Below are positions 18,497-26,736 of a stretch of DNA of 64,000 nt, piece by piece. Origin of the DNA: Paenibacillus luteus (GTDB taxonomy: Bacteria > Bacillota > Bacilli > Paenibacillales > Paenibacillaceae). Location: contig NZ_SKCD01000088.1 of assembly GCF_006542765.1 (NCBI RefSeq), positions 124,001-188,000 of the forward strand, in the 5' to 3' direction. Every line of letters starts with the position of its first letter. Position 1 is the stretch's first letter. The notes under the pieces are model-generated. The model was not told the DNA's origin. It worked only from the letters and a program-made list of their open reading frames with translations, and searched no databases. A program made the position numbers and the translations under genes.

Positions 18497-19657
18497 TTAC
18501 TCGACAGCCTTTAGCAGCAGCAATCGGTCATCATTTTGGGATGGCGTGCCCCGTCCGTCGGTATTGTTCGTGATGACGTAGATGCGACCATCTTTCATTT
18601 TCACATCACGCAGCCTGCCTTCTCCCCTGAAAATAACAGACATGTCCTTCGTCGCCGGATCATAGCGGTAAAGTGCCGCTCCCACCAAAGTAGCAATCAG
18701 CATCCGGTTATTTTCATCCATGGTTACTCCTGAAGGGGCGATTGCCTTCTCCCCGGTATGAAAGATTGGCGTGATCATCCCATCCTTCTCAGTATCTCCA
18801 TAAATGTCGGGCCAACCGTAATTCCCGCCTGCTTCAATAATATTGATCTCATCATGCCCGCCAGGATTGCCCGATGGGCCATGCTCGGTATTAAACATAA
18901 TGTCCTCATGATTCCATACCAGCCCCTGCGGATTCCGATGGCCATAGGAATAAACGAAAGAGCCAGAAAACGGATTATCTTCAGGAACCTTGCCATCCAG
19001 CGTCATTCTTAAAATTTTGCCAGCCAAACTGCCCTTATCCTGCGCCAGCTCACGCTGCTGCGCATCGCCAGTCGTCACGTAGAGCCGCCCATCTGGACCA
19101 ATCGCCATTCGACCGCCATCATGATTCGCCGCGCCTGGAATGCCTTCAAGCAGCGGGCGCACCTCATCCCATTGCTCCCCGTTTTGCTTCAGGATCACCA
19201 CTCGGTTTAACGTCTGGCCTTTCTCCTCATACGTATGATAAGCGTAGGCCAAGCGGGTTTTAGCAAAATCCGGCGCAAGCAGGAAGCCAAGAAAGCCCCC
19301 TTCCCCTGCATGTTTAACTTTTTTGTTCAAATGGACCGTTTGGCGCGTCATGCTGCTTCCATCGACTTTAACGATATTGCCTTCGCGCTCGCTAATGTAG
19401 ACGATATCTTGTTCAAAGGCGATTACCCAAGGGACACGAAGCTCCTGTGCAAGCACCGTAAAAGCAACCCCATCTTCTTCTGGTTCTGGCGTTTCTTTGG
19501 CAGGCATTGTTTCCGCGGGCTGTTCTGTTACCAGACCCGTTGGCGCGTTCATTGACGTCTGCGGCCCAGCGGACTCATTTGCTTCGCAAGCTGAAAGTAT
19601 GCCAAGACATACCGTTGTCATAAGGATAGCGGCAAGCTTCTTTCCTGCTGTCTTCAT
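18497..19657 (-). CDS. PQQ-type sugar dehydrogenase lipoprotein (GSDH family)
   Basis: 386 residues from the ATG at 19657 (GGGGAG upstream); a longer frame from 19723 is disfavoured because the lipoprotein signal must be N-terminal. Signal LAAILMTTVCLGILSAC with the lipobox Cys, then a Pro/Thr/Glu-rich linker. The six-bladed glucose/sorbosone dehydrogenase propeller follows: RVPWVIAFEQDIVYISEREG, NHDGGRMAIGPDGRLYVTTGD, YGHRNPQGLVWN, EHGPSGNPGGHDEIN and GGNYGWPDIYGD. Members oxidise aldoses or sorbosone, often with PQQ and calcium. Whether PQQ is available in this organism cannot be seen here. Confidence 0.88.
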   Translation of the reverse strand: MKTAGKKLAAILMTTVCLGILSACEANESAGPQTSMNAPTGLVTEQPAETMPAKETPEPEEDGVAFTVLAQELRVPWVIAFEQDIVYISEREGNIVKVDGSSMTRQTVHLNKKVKHAGEGGFLGFLLAPDFAKTRLAYAYHTYEEKGQTLNRVVILKQNGEQWDEVRPLLEGIPGAANHDGGRMAIGPDGRLYVTTGDAQQRELAQDKGSLAGKILRMTLDGKVPEDNPFSGSFVYSYGHRNPQGLVWNHEDIMFNTEHGPSGNPGGHDEINIIEAGGNYGWPDIYGDTEKDGMITPIFHTGEKAIAPSGVTMDENNRMLIATLVGAALYRYDPATKDMSVIFRGEGRLRDVKMKDGRIYVITNNTDGRGTPSQNDDRLLLLKAVE

Positions 19658-19749
19658 CTTCTTTTCTCCCCTCTTAGTCGATCCGGTATCGCTTAAAACA
19701 GAGAAGGACAACAATTCTGCCAATCTCCCAGAATGCTGTCCCCCTCCTA

Positions 19750-20604
19750 TTAATCGTTCGCCTTCGCTTCGGCTAAAGCTGCAATAAGCTCTTCTTGAAT
19801 AAGTCCGTTAGAAGCGGTTACGTTTCGAACACCCAAATCATAGGGCTGGCCCGACGTGCTTGTGACGATGCCGCCGGATTCCTGTACCAGCAGTGAGCCT
19901 GCAGCCAGATCCCAGCTGCTGAGCCCAATTTCCCAGAAACCGCTTAAGCGTCCTGCTGCAACATAAGCCATATGCAGGGCCGCTGAACCGGCAATCCGAA
20001 GATTGCGCACCTGCGGGGCAACGGCCTGAATTCCCTTTAGGTTAAGCGGAAGCGCGTAATGATGATCCGCTGGCAGTCCAGTCGCCACCAAGCTGGCACG
20101 CAGCGTCTCGTCTTTGGATACCTGCATTCTTTTGCCATGGACATAGGCGCCCTTGCCCTTCTCCGCAACAAACAGCTCATCCTTCATCGGATCGTAGACA
20201 ACGCCAACGATAACCTCGCCGTTATGCGCGAGCGCGATCGATACGCAGAAGAACGGAAAGCCGTGAACGAAGTTCGTCGTCCCATCGATAGGGTCCACGA
20301 TCCATAAATATTCTGCATCCCTTATATCTTCAAGCGCGCGTGCTGAAGCCTCAGGCCCCGGCTCCACTCCTTCTTCACCCAAAAAAGAGTGGTGGGGAAA
20401 ATGCGTCATGATCAGCTTTTTGATTAACCTCTCCGAACCTTTGTCCACCTCTGTAACCAGATCATGCGAGGAATACTTTATATCAAGGCTGGCATAGTTG
20501 CCTAGTTTTGTCTGAATCCATTCTCCTGCTTTCGACGCACAATTAATAGCGACAGCAGTAAAGCTTTTCCCGCCTACAACGGAAGCATTGTTCTGGTCAT
20601 TCAC
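19750..20604 (-). CDS. suhB: Inositol-1-monophosphatase family protein
   Basis: 284 residues from a GTG start. Signature metal-binding motifs: VTEVDKGSERLIKK, FLGEEGVEP, IVDPIDGTTNFVHGFPFF and the distal LSSWDLAAGSLLVQESGG. These coordinate magnesium in a lithium-sensitive phosphatase fold acting on inositol phosphates or related substrates. In Firmicutes the real substrate is often uncertain, so the symbol denotes family rather than proven activity. It is separated from the sugar dehydrogenase by ~90 nt on the same strand. Confidence 0.87.
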   Translation of the reverse strand: MNDQNNASVVGGKSFTAVAINCASKAGEWIQTKLGNYASLDIKYSSHDLVTEVDKGSERLIKKLIMTHFPHHSFLGEEGVEPGPEASARALEDIRDAEYLWIVDPIDGTTNFVHGFPFFCVSIALAHNGEVIVGVVYDPMKDELFVAEKGKGAYVHGKRMQVSKDETLRASLVATGLPADHHYALPLNLKGIQAVAPQVRNLRIAGSAALHMAYVAAGRLSGFWEIGLSSWDLAAGSLLVQESGGIVTSTSGQPYDLGVRNVTASNGLIQEELIAALAEAKAND

Positions 20605-20713
20605 AATCCATCACTCTTCCCTCTATGTAAATTCACGAACGATTAATTTCTCTTTTATCGACTATTACGGATAAAGCACCTATCAAGTTTCGCATATGAA
20701 TATTTTCACCATA

Positions 20714-21532
20714 TCAAAATGATCGCAAGCCTTCAATAATTAATTGGCCAGCGAGCAGAAGCAGCGTCACCCTAAGCAGCCACAGCAGTCCCTTGCCACT
20801 CATCTTTACGGAGATCGCCGCACCCAGCTTGCCGCCAATCCAAGCGCTAGGCACGAGCGCGAGCACAAGCAGCCAATTGGTCTCCCCCAAGTACACATGC
20901 ATGCCGCTCCCTAGTATGGAGGACAGAAAAATAACGAACATCGACGTTGCCGTGGCCATATGTGGCGGAAAACGAAAGAGCAGCACCATTAAAGGCACGA
21001 ACAGTGAACCCCCGCCGATACCAAACAAACCAGACATTAATCCTACGCCAAATCCAATGGCAAGCGCAGGAACGATACCATAGCTATAAGTATGAACTTG
21101 ACCTGTTGCATCCGTCATTGTACGCACAATCGGCCATTGCTTCGAAAACGGTTTCATATAGTCACGAGCGATAAGAATGGACGCCATCACCAGCATAAAA
21201 ATGCCAAATACGAGCTGAAACGTGCCTGCAGGGAGTCGGCCCGTAAGCGCTGAGCCTACCATTGCAGCGGGACCACTCGTGATAAAAAATAACCAGCCGC
21301 TGCGAAAATCGACGATTTTGCGTTTAGCATAGCTTAGCGTAGAGGCCAGTGCCGTCACGACAAGAACGGTCAGCGATATGCCAACGGCTGTAGCATGTCC
21401 GATCTCGCCTCCGGTAAGCACCGGGCCAATCAGCATCAGAACCGGAACGATAATGATGCCACCGCCTAAACCGACAATGCTGCCGAACATCGCTGCTACA
21501 ACGCCTAGCAGTACAAGCAGTATCCATTCCAT
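20714..21532 (-). CDS. TauE/SafE family permease
   Basis: 272 residues from the ATG at 21532 (AAAGGTGATC upstream). A longer frame to 21631 runs into the uvsE terminator hairpin, so it is rejected. Eight or so membrane helices in two homologous halves, each opening with the family glycine motif: GSIVGLGGGIIIVP and GLFGIGGGSLFVPLM. The family moves sulfite, sulfoacetate or other organosulfur anions across the membrane; direction and substrate are unknown here. Confidence 0.88.
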   Translation of the reverse strand: MEWILLVLLGVVAAMFGSIVGLGGGIIIVPVLMLIGPVLTGGEIGHATAVGISLTVLVVTALASTLSYAKRKIVDFRSGWLFFITSGPAAMVGSALTGRLPAGTFQLVFGIFMLVMASILIARDYMKPFSKQWPIVRTMTDATGQVHTYSYGIVPALAIGFGVGLMSGLFGIGGGSLFVPLMVLLFRFPPHMATATSMFVIFLSSILGSGMHVYLGETNWLLVLALVPSAWIGGKLGAAISVKMSGKGLLWLLRVTLLLLAGQLIIEGLRSF

Positions 21533-21597
21533 GTTGAGATCACCTTTTTGATTTAATGGGTATTTGATTGCTCCGCAGAGGCTCCAGCATACAATAA

Positions 21598-21624
21598 CAC
21601 CGCCAAGGATAAGCCTTGACGGTG
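21598..21624 (-). terminator. Terminator after uvsE
   Basis: On the minus strand CACCGTCAAGG-CTTAT-CCTTGGCGGTG (11 bp, one wobble), followed by a short T-rich tail. It lies 16 nt past the uvsE stop. Confidence 0.75.
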
Positions 21625-21639
21625 CTTGCATGTATCCAT

Positions 21640-22665
21640 TTAATGCTCAGCGGTTATTTCTATGCGCCCGTCGTCCAATACTTTAACGCCGTTACCGCTC
21701 ACTTCCAAAAGCTTGAAATCCTCGATCAGCTTGATTAAAGCCTCATCCTTGCTTTTGGCTTCCAGCATACAGTCCAAGTATTCCGTACTGCGGGCTGCTT
21801 TGCGCAAAAACTGCAGCAGCGGCTCCGCTTCCACAAAATCCGCATGCCCTCGCGGGTCGGAAGGACTCTTCGGGCTGGATGCATGAATTTTGGGAGGCAG
21901 CTGACTGGCCTCGGACAAGCCCAACCGCTCGCGTTCCTTCTGCCATGTGCGCTCGATACGAGGCCATAAGCCGTTGTACAGCTCATCATCATCCACATCT
22001 CCGGGATTGACCGCATGATGGTGGATATCCAGCACCATGGGAATTCCAACCTGCTCTGCCGCATCCAGCGTTTCGCGTGCATGAAAGGTTTTATCGTCAT
22101 TCTCAAGCGTAATCCGGTGCTTCAGTCGAGGCGCTAAATCACTGAACTGACGGATAAACCGCTCACCCGCTACTTCCTTATCACCATAGGCTCCGCCCAT
22201 ATGTATGTTGCACTTCGTCGCTTCATCCAGCCCCATCGCTTCGAGCATTAGAACATGAGTAAGCAGATCCAGCTCTGACTTTCTTAGCACCTCTGCCCTT
22301 GGCGTACTGAACACACAGAAATGGTCGGGATGAAAAGAAACGCGGATGCCGTTTTTTTGCGCGAACTCGCCAACCTCCCGAAAAGCAGGCGCGAGAGCGA
22401 TGAACGGATTCCAATCCGCCAAATCCTCGTGGGTGGCCAGCGGAATTAGTTTGGATGAGAAACGGTACATTTGGATGCCGCTGCCTTTGCAATGCTTCAG
22501 AATACGCAGCGTGCTGTGCAAATTTTCCTCCGCAATTCTCTCCAGCTTCCGAATCCCCGCTTCGCGGTCGTCCAGCTTCGAGAAATTAGCAAAGGTCATC
22601 GTTCGCGATGGAGAAGCATTTTCAAGTAGCAAACTCATGGCGACAAAACCTAATCTCACAATCAT
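21640..22665 (-). CDS. uvsE: UV DNA damage endonuclease UvsE
   Basis: 341 residues. Matches UVDE throughout: IVRLGFVAMSL at the N-terminus, MYRFSSKLIPLATHE, ISFHPD-type VSFHPDHFCVFS, CNIHMGGAYGDK, ITLENDDKTFH, MVLDIHHHAVNPGD and PKIHASSPK. The His/Glu/Asp residues bind the metal cluster of a TIM barrel that nicks 5' to UV photoproducts, starting alternative excision repair. It begins 3 nt after the stop of the upstream 105-residue gene and the two are probably co-translated. Confidence 0.94.
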   Translation of the reverse strand: MIVRLGFVAMSLLLENASPSRTMTFANFSKLDDREAGIRKLERIAEENLHSTLRILKHCKGSGIQMYRFSSKLIPLATHEDLADWNPFIALAPAFREVGEFAQKNGIRVSFHPDHFCVFSTPRAEVLRKSELDLLTHVLMLEAMGLDEATKCNIHMGGAYGDKEVAGERFIRQFSDLAPRLKHRITLENDDKTFHARETLDAAEQVGIPMVLDIHHHAVNPGDVDDDELYNGLWPRIERTWQKERERLGLSEASQLPPKIHASSPKSPSDPRGHADFVEAEPLLQFLRKAARSTEYLDCMLEAKSKDEALIKLIEDFKLLEVSGNGVKVLDDGRIEITAEH

Positions 22666-22668
22666 GGA

Positions 22669-22986
22669 TTAAGCCCTCTCTCCAAAAAACATCTCAAAGG
22701 CAAGAGCCGTCTGCACTCTCGCTTCTTCTTCAGTCAGCTTTCTCACGAGCTCCATCTCCACTTGTGTCACTTCTTCGCCTTGGAAGTTAATCTCAGCGAT
22801 TGAAGCTAAAATGCGGACGATTGCGATTGCTTCGTTGCCAGGCGTGTAAGCAATGACCTTCTGGCCCGTTGGAAATACGCGAAAGCCGCTCTTCACCATT
22901 TTGCCCTTACCATACTCCAACAATTCATAAAGCTCTTGTTCGGACTTAAATTTGCATACAGAATTAAACTCGGTTGCAAAACCCAT
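22669..22986 (-). CDS. Conserved-looking hypothetical protein, 105 aa
   Basis: Small soluble alpha/beta protein without signal peptide or membrane helix. It has an excellent RBS (AAAGGAGGGG) and lies 3 nt before uvsE, so it is real. Sequence landmarks: GFATEFNSVCKF, MVKSGFRVFPTGQKVIAY and a C-terminal acidic helix ending AFEMFFGERA. I do not recognise the family with confidence. Tight linkage to uvsE could mean a co-regulated repair or regulatory role, but nothing in the sequence demonstrates this. Confidence 0.75.
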   Translation of the reverse strand: MGFATEFNSVCKFKSEQELYELLEYGKGKMVKSGFRVFPTGQKVIAYTPGNEAIAIVRILASIAEINFQGEEVTQVEMELVRKLTEEEARVQTALAFEMFFGERA

Positions 22987-23992
22987 ATATTTCCCCTCCT
23001 TTCAGTGGAATTTCTACCCGGGCCTTCAAAGCGCAGGGTTCTACCCTTCCTTCAAAGGCTTTACTGCGTAAGGCTTTAATGCAAACCATTAAATACTTCA
23101 AACTGTAAAAGATTCACTACCCAACCTTCAAAGCGTTTCGAACCCACCCAAACCCTCCCTTCCAAGGGAGGGCCCCAAGGGTTGCACCCTCTGGACACCC
23201 GCAACTCGACTAACGTTTAAGCAACAAGGTAGCATCAGTTCTACGTTTGCTTATGGAACGCTTTCGTCCCTGCGGGACACGCTTAACTTTGGGCGAAAAT
23301 ACGGATTAGTTGCAAGTTAGCTTGAGCTCTACGTTTGCACGTTGCGCGCTTTCATGCCTGCGGGACGCGCTTTACTTTGGGTAGAGAAAAAGGATTAGTT
23401 GGTACTTTAGTTGTTTCCTCGATGAGCTGCACCAATTCAACTAGCGCTAGAGTAACATTCGAACCGTAAAGTTGCTTTTCTATGCAGCCAGCGTTGAGCA
23501 GGAAGAGGAACAAACTTTAATCACGTTAATTTCCTCTTGTAACCAAATAACAGAAATTTCACCTGCTAATTAACTCCATTTTGCTTAGTTTACTCATTTA
23601 GCAGGAAAATCTCCAGTTATAAAAGAGCTTTTTCCATATTTCACTCTAATTCCGAGACTTTAACGGGAGAATCATGTTAAATGCTCATTCTGTGTGCCAA
23701 TCAAATGATTCGCGAGAGGTTTTCTCGTTAATCATTTGATTATAATTTTTTTTGTTTTTCCCTTTGTTCTTCTTGTTCTTCTTACTCTTTTTGCTCCTCT
23801 TCTTGAACGTCCACCACCCCAGTTAAAGAAAATATCCAGAGGGCTGAACCCTCTGGATATCTGCTGCAATCATAATATTAATGAACGTACGATATGCAGT
23901 AGTGCGGGCTTCGAGAAGATAGGAGAAAAAGAAATTATTCCTGGCTTCATCAGCAATTCTATTTCTTCTAAGTATTTTGCTAAGCTTCGCGC
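22987..23992. repeat. 1-kb gene-free region with repeats and hairpins
   Basis: Between ddl and the 105-aa gene I see no gene. Contents: three CTTTGAAGG-type motifs in a ~150-bp stretch near 22990-23140; a perfect CCCTCCCTT-CC-AAGGGAGGG hairpin (23153-23172); two ~73-bp imperfect direct repeats (23240-23312 and 23328-23402), the first containing GTCCCTGCGGGAC; a 12-bp inverted repeat (23699-23741); and the ddl terminator (23832-23860). Stop codons occur in all frames and base composition is patchy. Confidence 0.75.
23832..23860 (-). terminator. Terminator of ddl
   Basis: Perfect 12-bp stem ATATCCAGAGGG / CCCTCTGGATAT with a 5-nt loop, then TTTCTTT on the minus strand. Confidence 0.85.
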
Positions 23993-25111
23993 TTATTGGG
24001 CTGCCTCGCCAGTAAAGTCGATGCGTTGTTTTTCGGCGTGGCGGGCTAAAGCTAGATTGATTAATGTATCTAACAATTCTTTATATGGAATGCCGGTTTC
24101 TTTCCACATGAGCGGATACATGCTGAAAGGGGTGAAGCCCGGCAAAGTGTTTACTTCGTTAATAAACAGCTGATTATCGTTTTTGCGAAGGAAAAAATCG
24201 ACACGGGACAAACCTGAGCCGTCAATGGACTGGAAAGCGCGAACCGCCATTTCCCGAACAGATTCCGTTAGTTCTGGAGAAAGAATTGCCGGAATTTGCA
24301 TCGTTGACTTACCATCGATGTACTTCGCCTTGTAATCATAAAATTCATTAGACGGCGCAATTTCGCCTGGCAAAGAGGCTTTAGCTTCGTCGTTGCCGAG
24401 TACGCTCACTTCGATTTCCCGAGCGTCTACAAATTCTTCGACGATGACCTTACGGTCAAAGCGGAACGCATAGTTAACTGCCGCAACTAGCTCTTCACGA
24501 TTTTTCGCTTTGGATACTCCAACGCTGGAACCTAGATTAGCCGGCTTAATAAAGCATGGATACCCGAGGGAAACCTCGCATTCCATAATAAAGAAGGAAG
24601 AGTCCTTTTCCCATTGCGTGCGGTTGAAATACCGGAACACACATTGCGGTAAACCTTCTTGAGCAAATACCTTTTTCATCAAAATCTTGTCCATCCCAAC
24701 GGCGGATGCGAGAACGCCTGCACCTACGTAAGGAATGTTGGCCATTTCAAAAAGTCCTTGAATCGTGCCATCCTCTCCAAAGGTACCATGCAAAAGCGGG
24801 AACACGACATCAAGGCGCGCCTCGGCCTGATCTGAAGAATCGCCTGCTTGCAAGCCAGCAAATAAAGGAGCAAGCGCGGAGCCTGTCTGCTGCGCCTCGC
24901 CTGCTTCAAAACGGAGCTCCTCCGCTGTGCCCGGACGGGCATTCAGAACGGCTCCCGTTTTCCATCCGCCTTGTTTCGTAATATAAAAAGGTTTAATTTC
25001 GTATTTAACATAGTCAAATTCGCCCATAACTGCATAAGCCGTTTGCAGAGAGACCTCATGCTCTCCCGATTTCCCCCCGTAAATTAAACCTACTCGAACC
25101 TTGCTCCCCAT
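23993..25111 (-). CDS. ddl: D-alanine--D-alanine ligase
   Basis: 372 residues, an ATP-grasp enzyme. GGKSGEHEVSL at the N-terminus, LHGTFGEDGTIQGLFE, YVGAGVLASAVGMDK, CFIKPANLGSSVGVSKA, VEEFVDAREIEVSVLG, the omega-loop YDYKAKYIDGKS and the metal-binding FINEVNTLPGFT. The Tyr-containing YDYKAKY loop is typical of D-Ala-D-Ala rather than VanA-type D-Ala-D-Lac ligases. It makes the peptidoglycan stem dipeptide in the cytosol. Transcribed alone, with a strong terminator downstream; the Amidase_6 protein is just upstream. Confidence 0.95.
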   Translation of the reverse strand: MGSKVRVGLIYGGKSGEHEVSLQTAYAVMGEFDYVKYEIKPFYITKQGGWKTGAVLNARPGTAEELRFEAGEAQQTGSALAPLFAGLQAGDSSDQAEARLDVVFPLLHGTFGEDGTIQGLFEMANIPYVGAGVLASAVGMDKILMKKVFAQEGLPQCVFRYFNRTQWEKDSSFFIMECEVSLGYPCFIKPANLGSSVGVSKAKNREELVAAVNYAFRFDRKVIVEEFVDAREIEVSVLGNDEAKASLPGEIAPSNEFYDYKAKYIDGKSTMQIPAILSPELTESVREMAVRAFQSIDGSGLSRVDFFLRKNDNQLFINEVNTLPGFTPFSMYPLMWKETGIPYKELLDTLINLALARHAEKQRIDFTGEAAQ

Positions 25112-25134
25112 GGCATATCCTCCGGTACAATAAT

Positions 25135-26448
25135 TTATAATAGATCAGCAATATGAAAAAAACGATATTTCGTTTGTTCCGTCCATGCATAGGAATCGCG
25201 ATAATCCCAATATCGATGTCTGCTGGAAACAGTGTTGGCATTTACCAGCGGCATGCCGAATGAATCGAAGGCTGTAACGATGGTACTGTGTTGAAAACGA
25301 TGATCCCCGTTCCAATCATACGTAATTACATCGCCAAGCTGAAGCTCATCCGCAGACTGAACAACCTCCGCGCGAAGTCCCGACGACCTAGCGGCCGTTA
25401 AGTAATTGGTAATCGCATTGGATACCGCCCAGCTGTAGCTCCACCATTCGCTGCCTTTATTTCGACCTTTGTACCACCAGCCTGTTTCTCTCTTACCAGT
25501 ATAGTTCATCGGAGCATTGCCTGCAAAGATGCACTGCGACACATAATTGGTGCAATTCACCTCAAAAAGCTCGTAAGAAGGGTTCCCTTCATTCCACCAG
25601 CGATCCGCATACGCCGCAACCAAATCTCTCCTGTAACGAATGCCGGAAGGCCTGTGTTTGAATTGCTGTAATAGGTCATAATTTAAGTATGGTGTTGACG
25701 GTGACGATAGATCGCCAAATAGCTCCGAGTAATCATCGACGGTCATCCAGTTGTCTGTTGCCGTGCCAAAGCGAGGCCTGCGTTCCGCAATAATAGGCTC
25801 GACCCGCAGGACATCCCACTCCCCGCCGGACAGACCTAACCAGAGGCGTTCGAACTCGGATCTTTCCTCCATATAAAATCGACCAGTTTGCTCCATTCTT
25901 CTTTTGATATGAAGCCGGATAAGCACCGAGACTTCGCTAGGCGATTCATTCACTCGAATGAGCTCGGCTTTGGTCTCGCTTCCGGCAGGCAGCGCGCCTC
26001 TGTGCCAATCACGCTCGCGAAGGCGTTCCAGCCTGCCGCGGAGCCTTTCACAATGGTCAGCATCGGTAACGAAATCCGTCAGCACGGCAGCCTGCTGATT
26101 GGCTTCGGCATGATTGTACAAGCTCACATAACGATGAACGGCCGCTTTCCAGTCTGGCTGCTTCCCTTCTTCCCTATGCTGATCGTAATCCGAAGACCTC
26201 AGCAAAGAGTTCAGCTTAGAGGACTGTTGTCTCACAGCTGGAGCTGGCTGCTTCGTTTGATCAAAGCTGTGCAGAGTAGGAAAATCGGTCTTTGAAGACT
26301 GCTCTACTGGCAGCTCCGAGGACGTTTTGTGAAGCACATGAGTAGATGCTTTCAACCGAGGCTTGCTCTGTGATGCAGCAGGCTTCGAAGCTGCATGAGG
26401 ACGTTTTGGGTTTTGAACATTCTGACCCCGGTTTCCTGTTCGCGTCAT
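25135..26448 (-). CDS. Amidase_6 domain protein
   Basis: 437 residues from the ATG at 26448 (AAGGAGGGGACAG upstream); the frame stays open to 26550 but lacks an RBS there. No signal peptide is evident. The N-terminal ~110 residues are a basic, Ser/Gln/Lys-rich disordered region. The middle (~170-290) is a globular domain without a recognised name. The C-terminal ~160 residues match the putative amidase domain: AYADRWWNEGNPSY, NCTNYVSQCIFAG with the probable catalytic Cys, KGSEWWSYSWAV, LGDVITYDWNGD and a following HSTIV His. A peptidase or amidase role at the wall or spore is plausible, since it adjoins ddl, but is inferred. Confidence 0.82.
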   Translation of the reverse strand: MTRTGNRGQNVQNPKRPHAASKPAASQSKPRLKASTHVLHKTSSELPVEQSSKTDFPTLHSFDQTKQPAPAVRQQSSKLNSLLRSSDYDQHREEGKQPDWKAAVHRYVSLYNHAEANQQAAVLTDFVTDADHCERLRGRLERLRERDWHRGALPAGSETKAELIRVNESPSEVSVLIRLHIKRRMEQTGRFYMEERSEFERLWLGLSGGEWDVLRVEPIIAERRPRFGTATDNWMTVDDYSELFGDLSSPSTPYLNYDLLQQFKHRPSGIRYRRDLVAAYADRWWNEGNPSYELFEVNCTNYVSQCIFAGNAPMNYTGKRETGWWYKGRNKGSEWWSYSWAVSNAITNYLTAARSSGLRAEVVQSADELQLGDVITYDWNGDHRFQHSTIVTAFDSFGMPLVNANTVSSRHRYWDYRDSYAWTEQTKYRFFHIADLL

Positions 26449-26635
26449 AACTGTCCCCTCCTTCAACTTATCGTACATGCGAGTGTACATGGCTGTTTTA
26501 TTAACGCTGCGAATGAAATTTTCACGCCCAAGACAGATTAACTGCTTCATTATATGAAGGCATCTTCCGTTTCATGTAATATTCGTCAGGTTCGATTTCC
26601 ATGCCATTTACAGTCGCCCAAAGTCATAATTGGAC

Positions 26636-26665
26636 TTTACGGAAGGACCATTTTAGCGATATACT
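26636..26665 (+). promoter_or_regulatory. Probable sigma-A promoter of acnA
   Basis: TTTACG and TATACT separated by 18 bp, ~70 nt before the acnA start. The -10 matches consensus at five of six positions. Confidence 0.5.
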
Positions 26666-26736
26666 ATAGATATAGAGATTTTGAAATTGTGTTTCACAGG
26701 ATGAAACATGAAATCCATTCACAGAGGAGAATGACG

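Noticed and set aside
23736..24173. Plus-strand open frame over the ddl 3' end
   Set aside because: It crosses the ddl terminator and runs antisense to the conserved Ddl C-terminus; no RBS and no recognisable protein.
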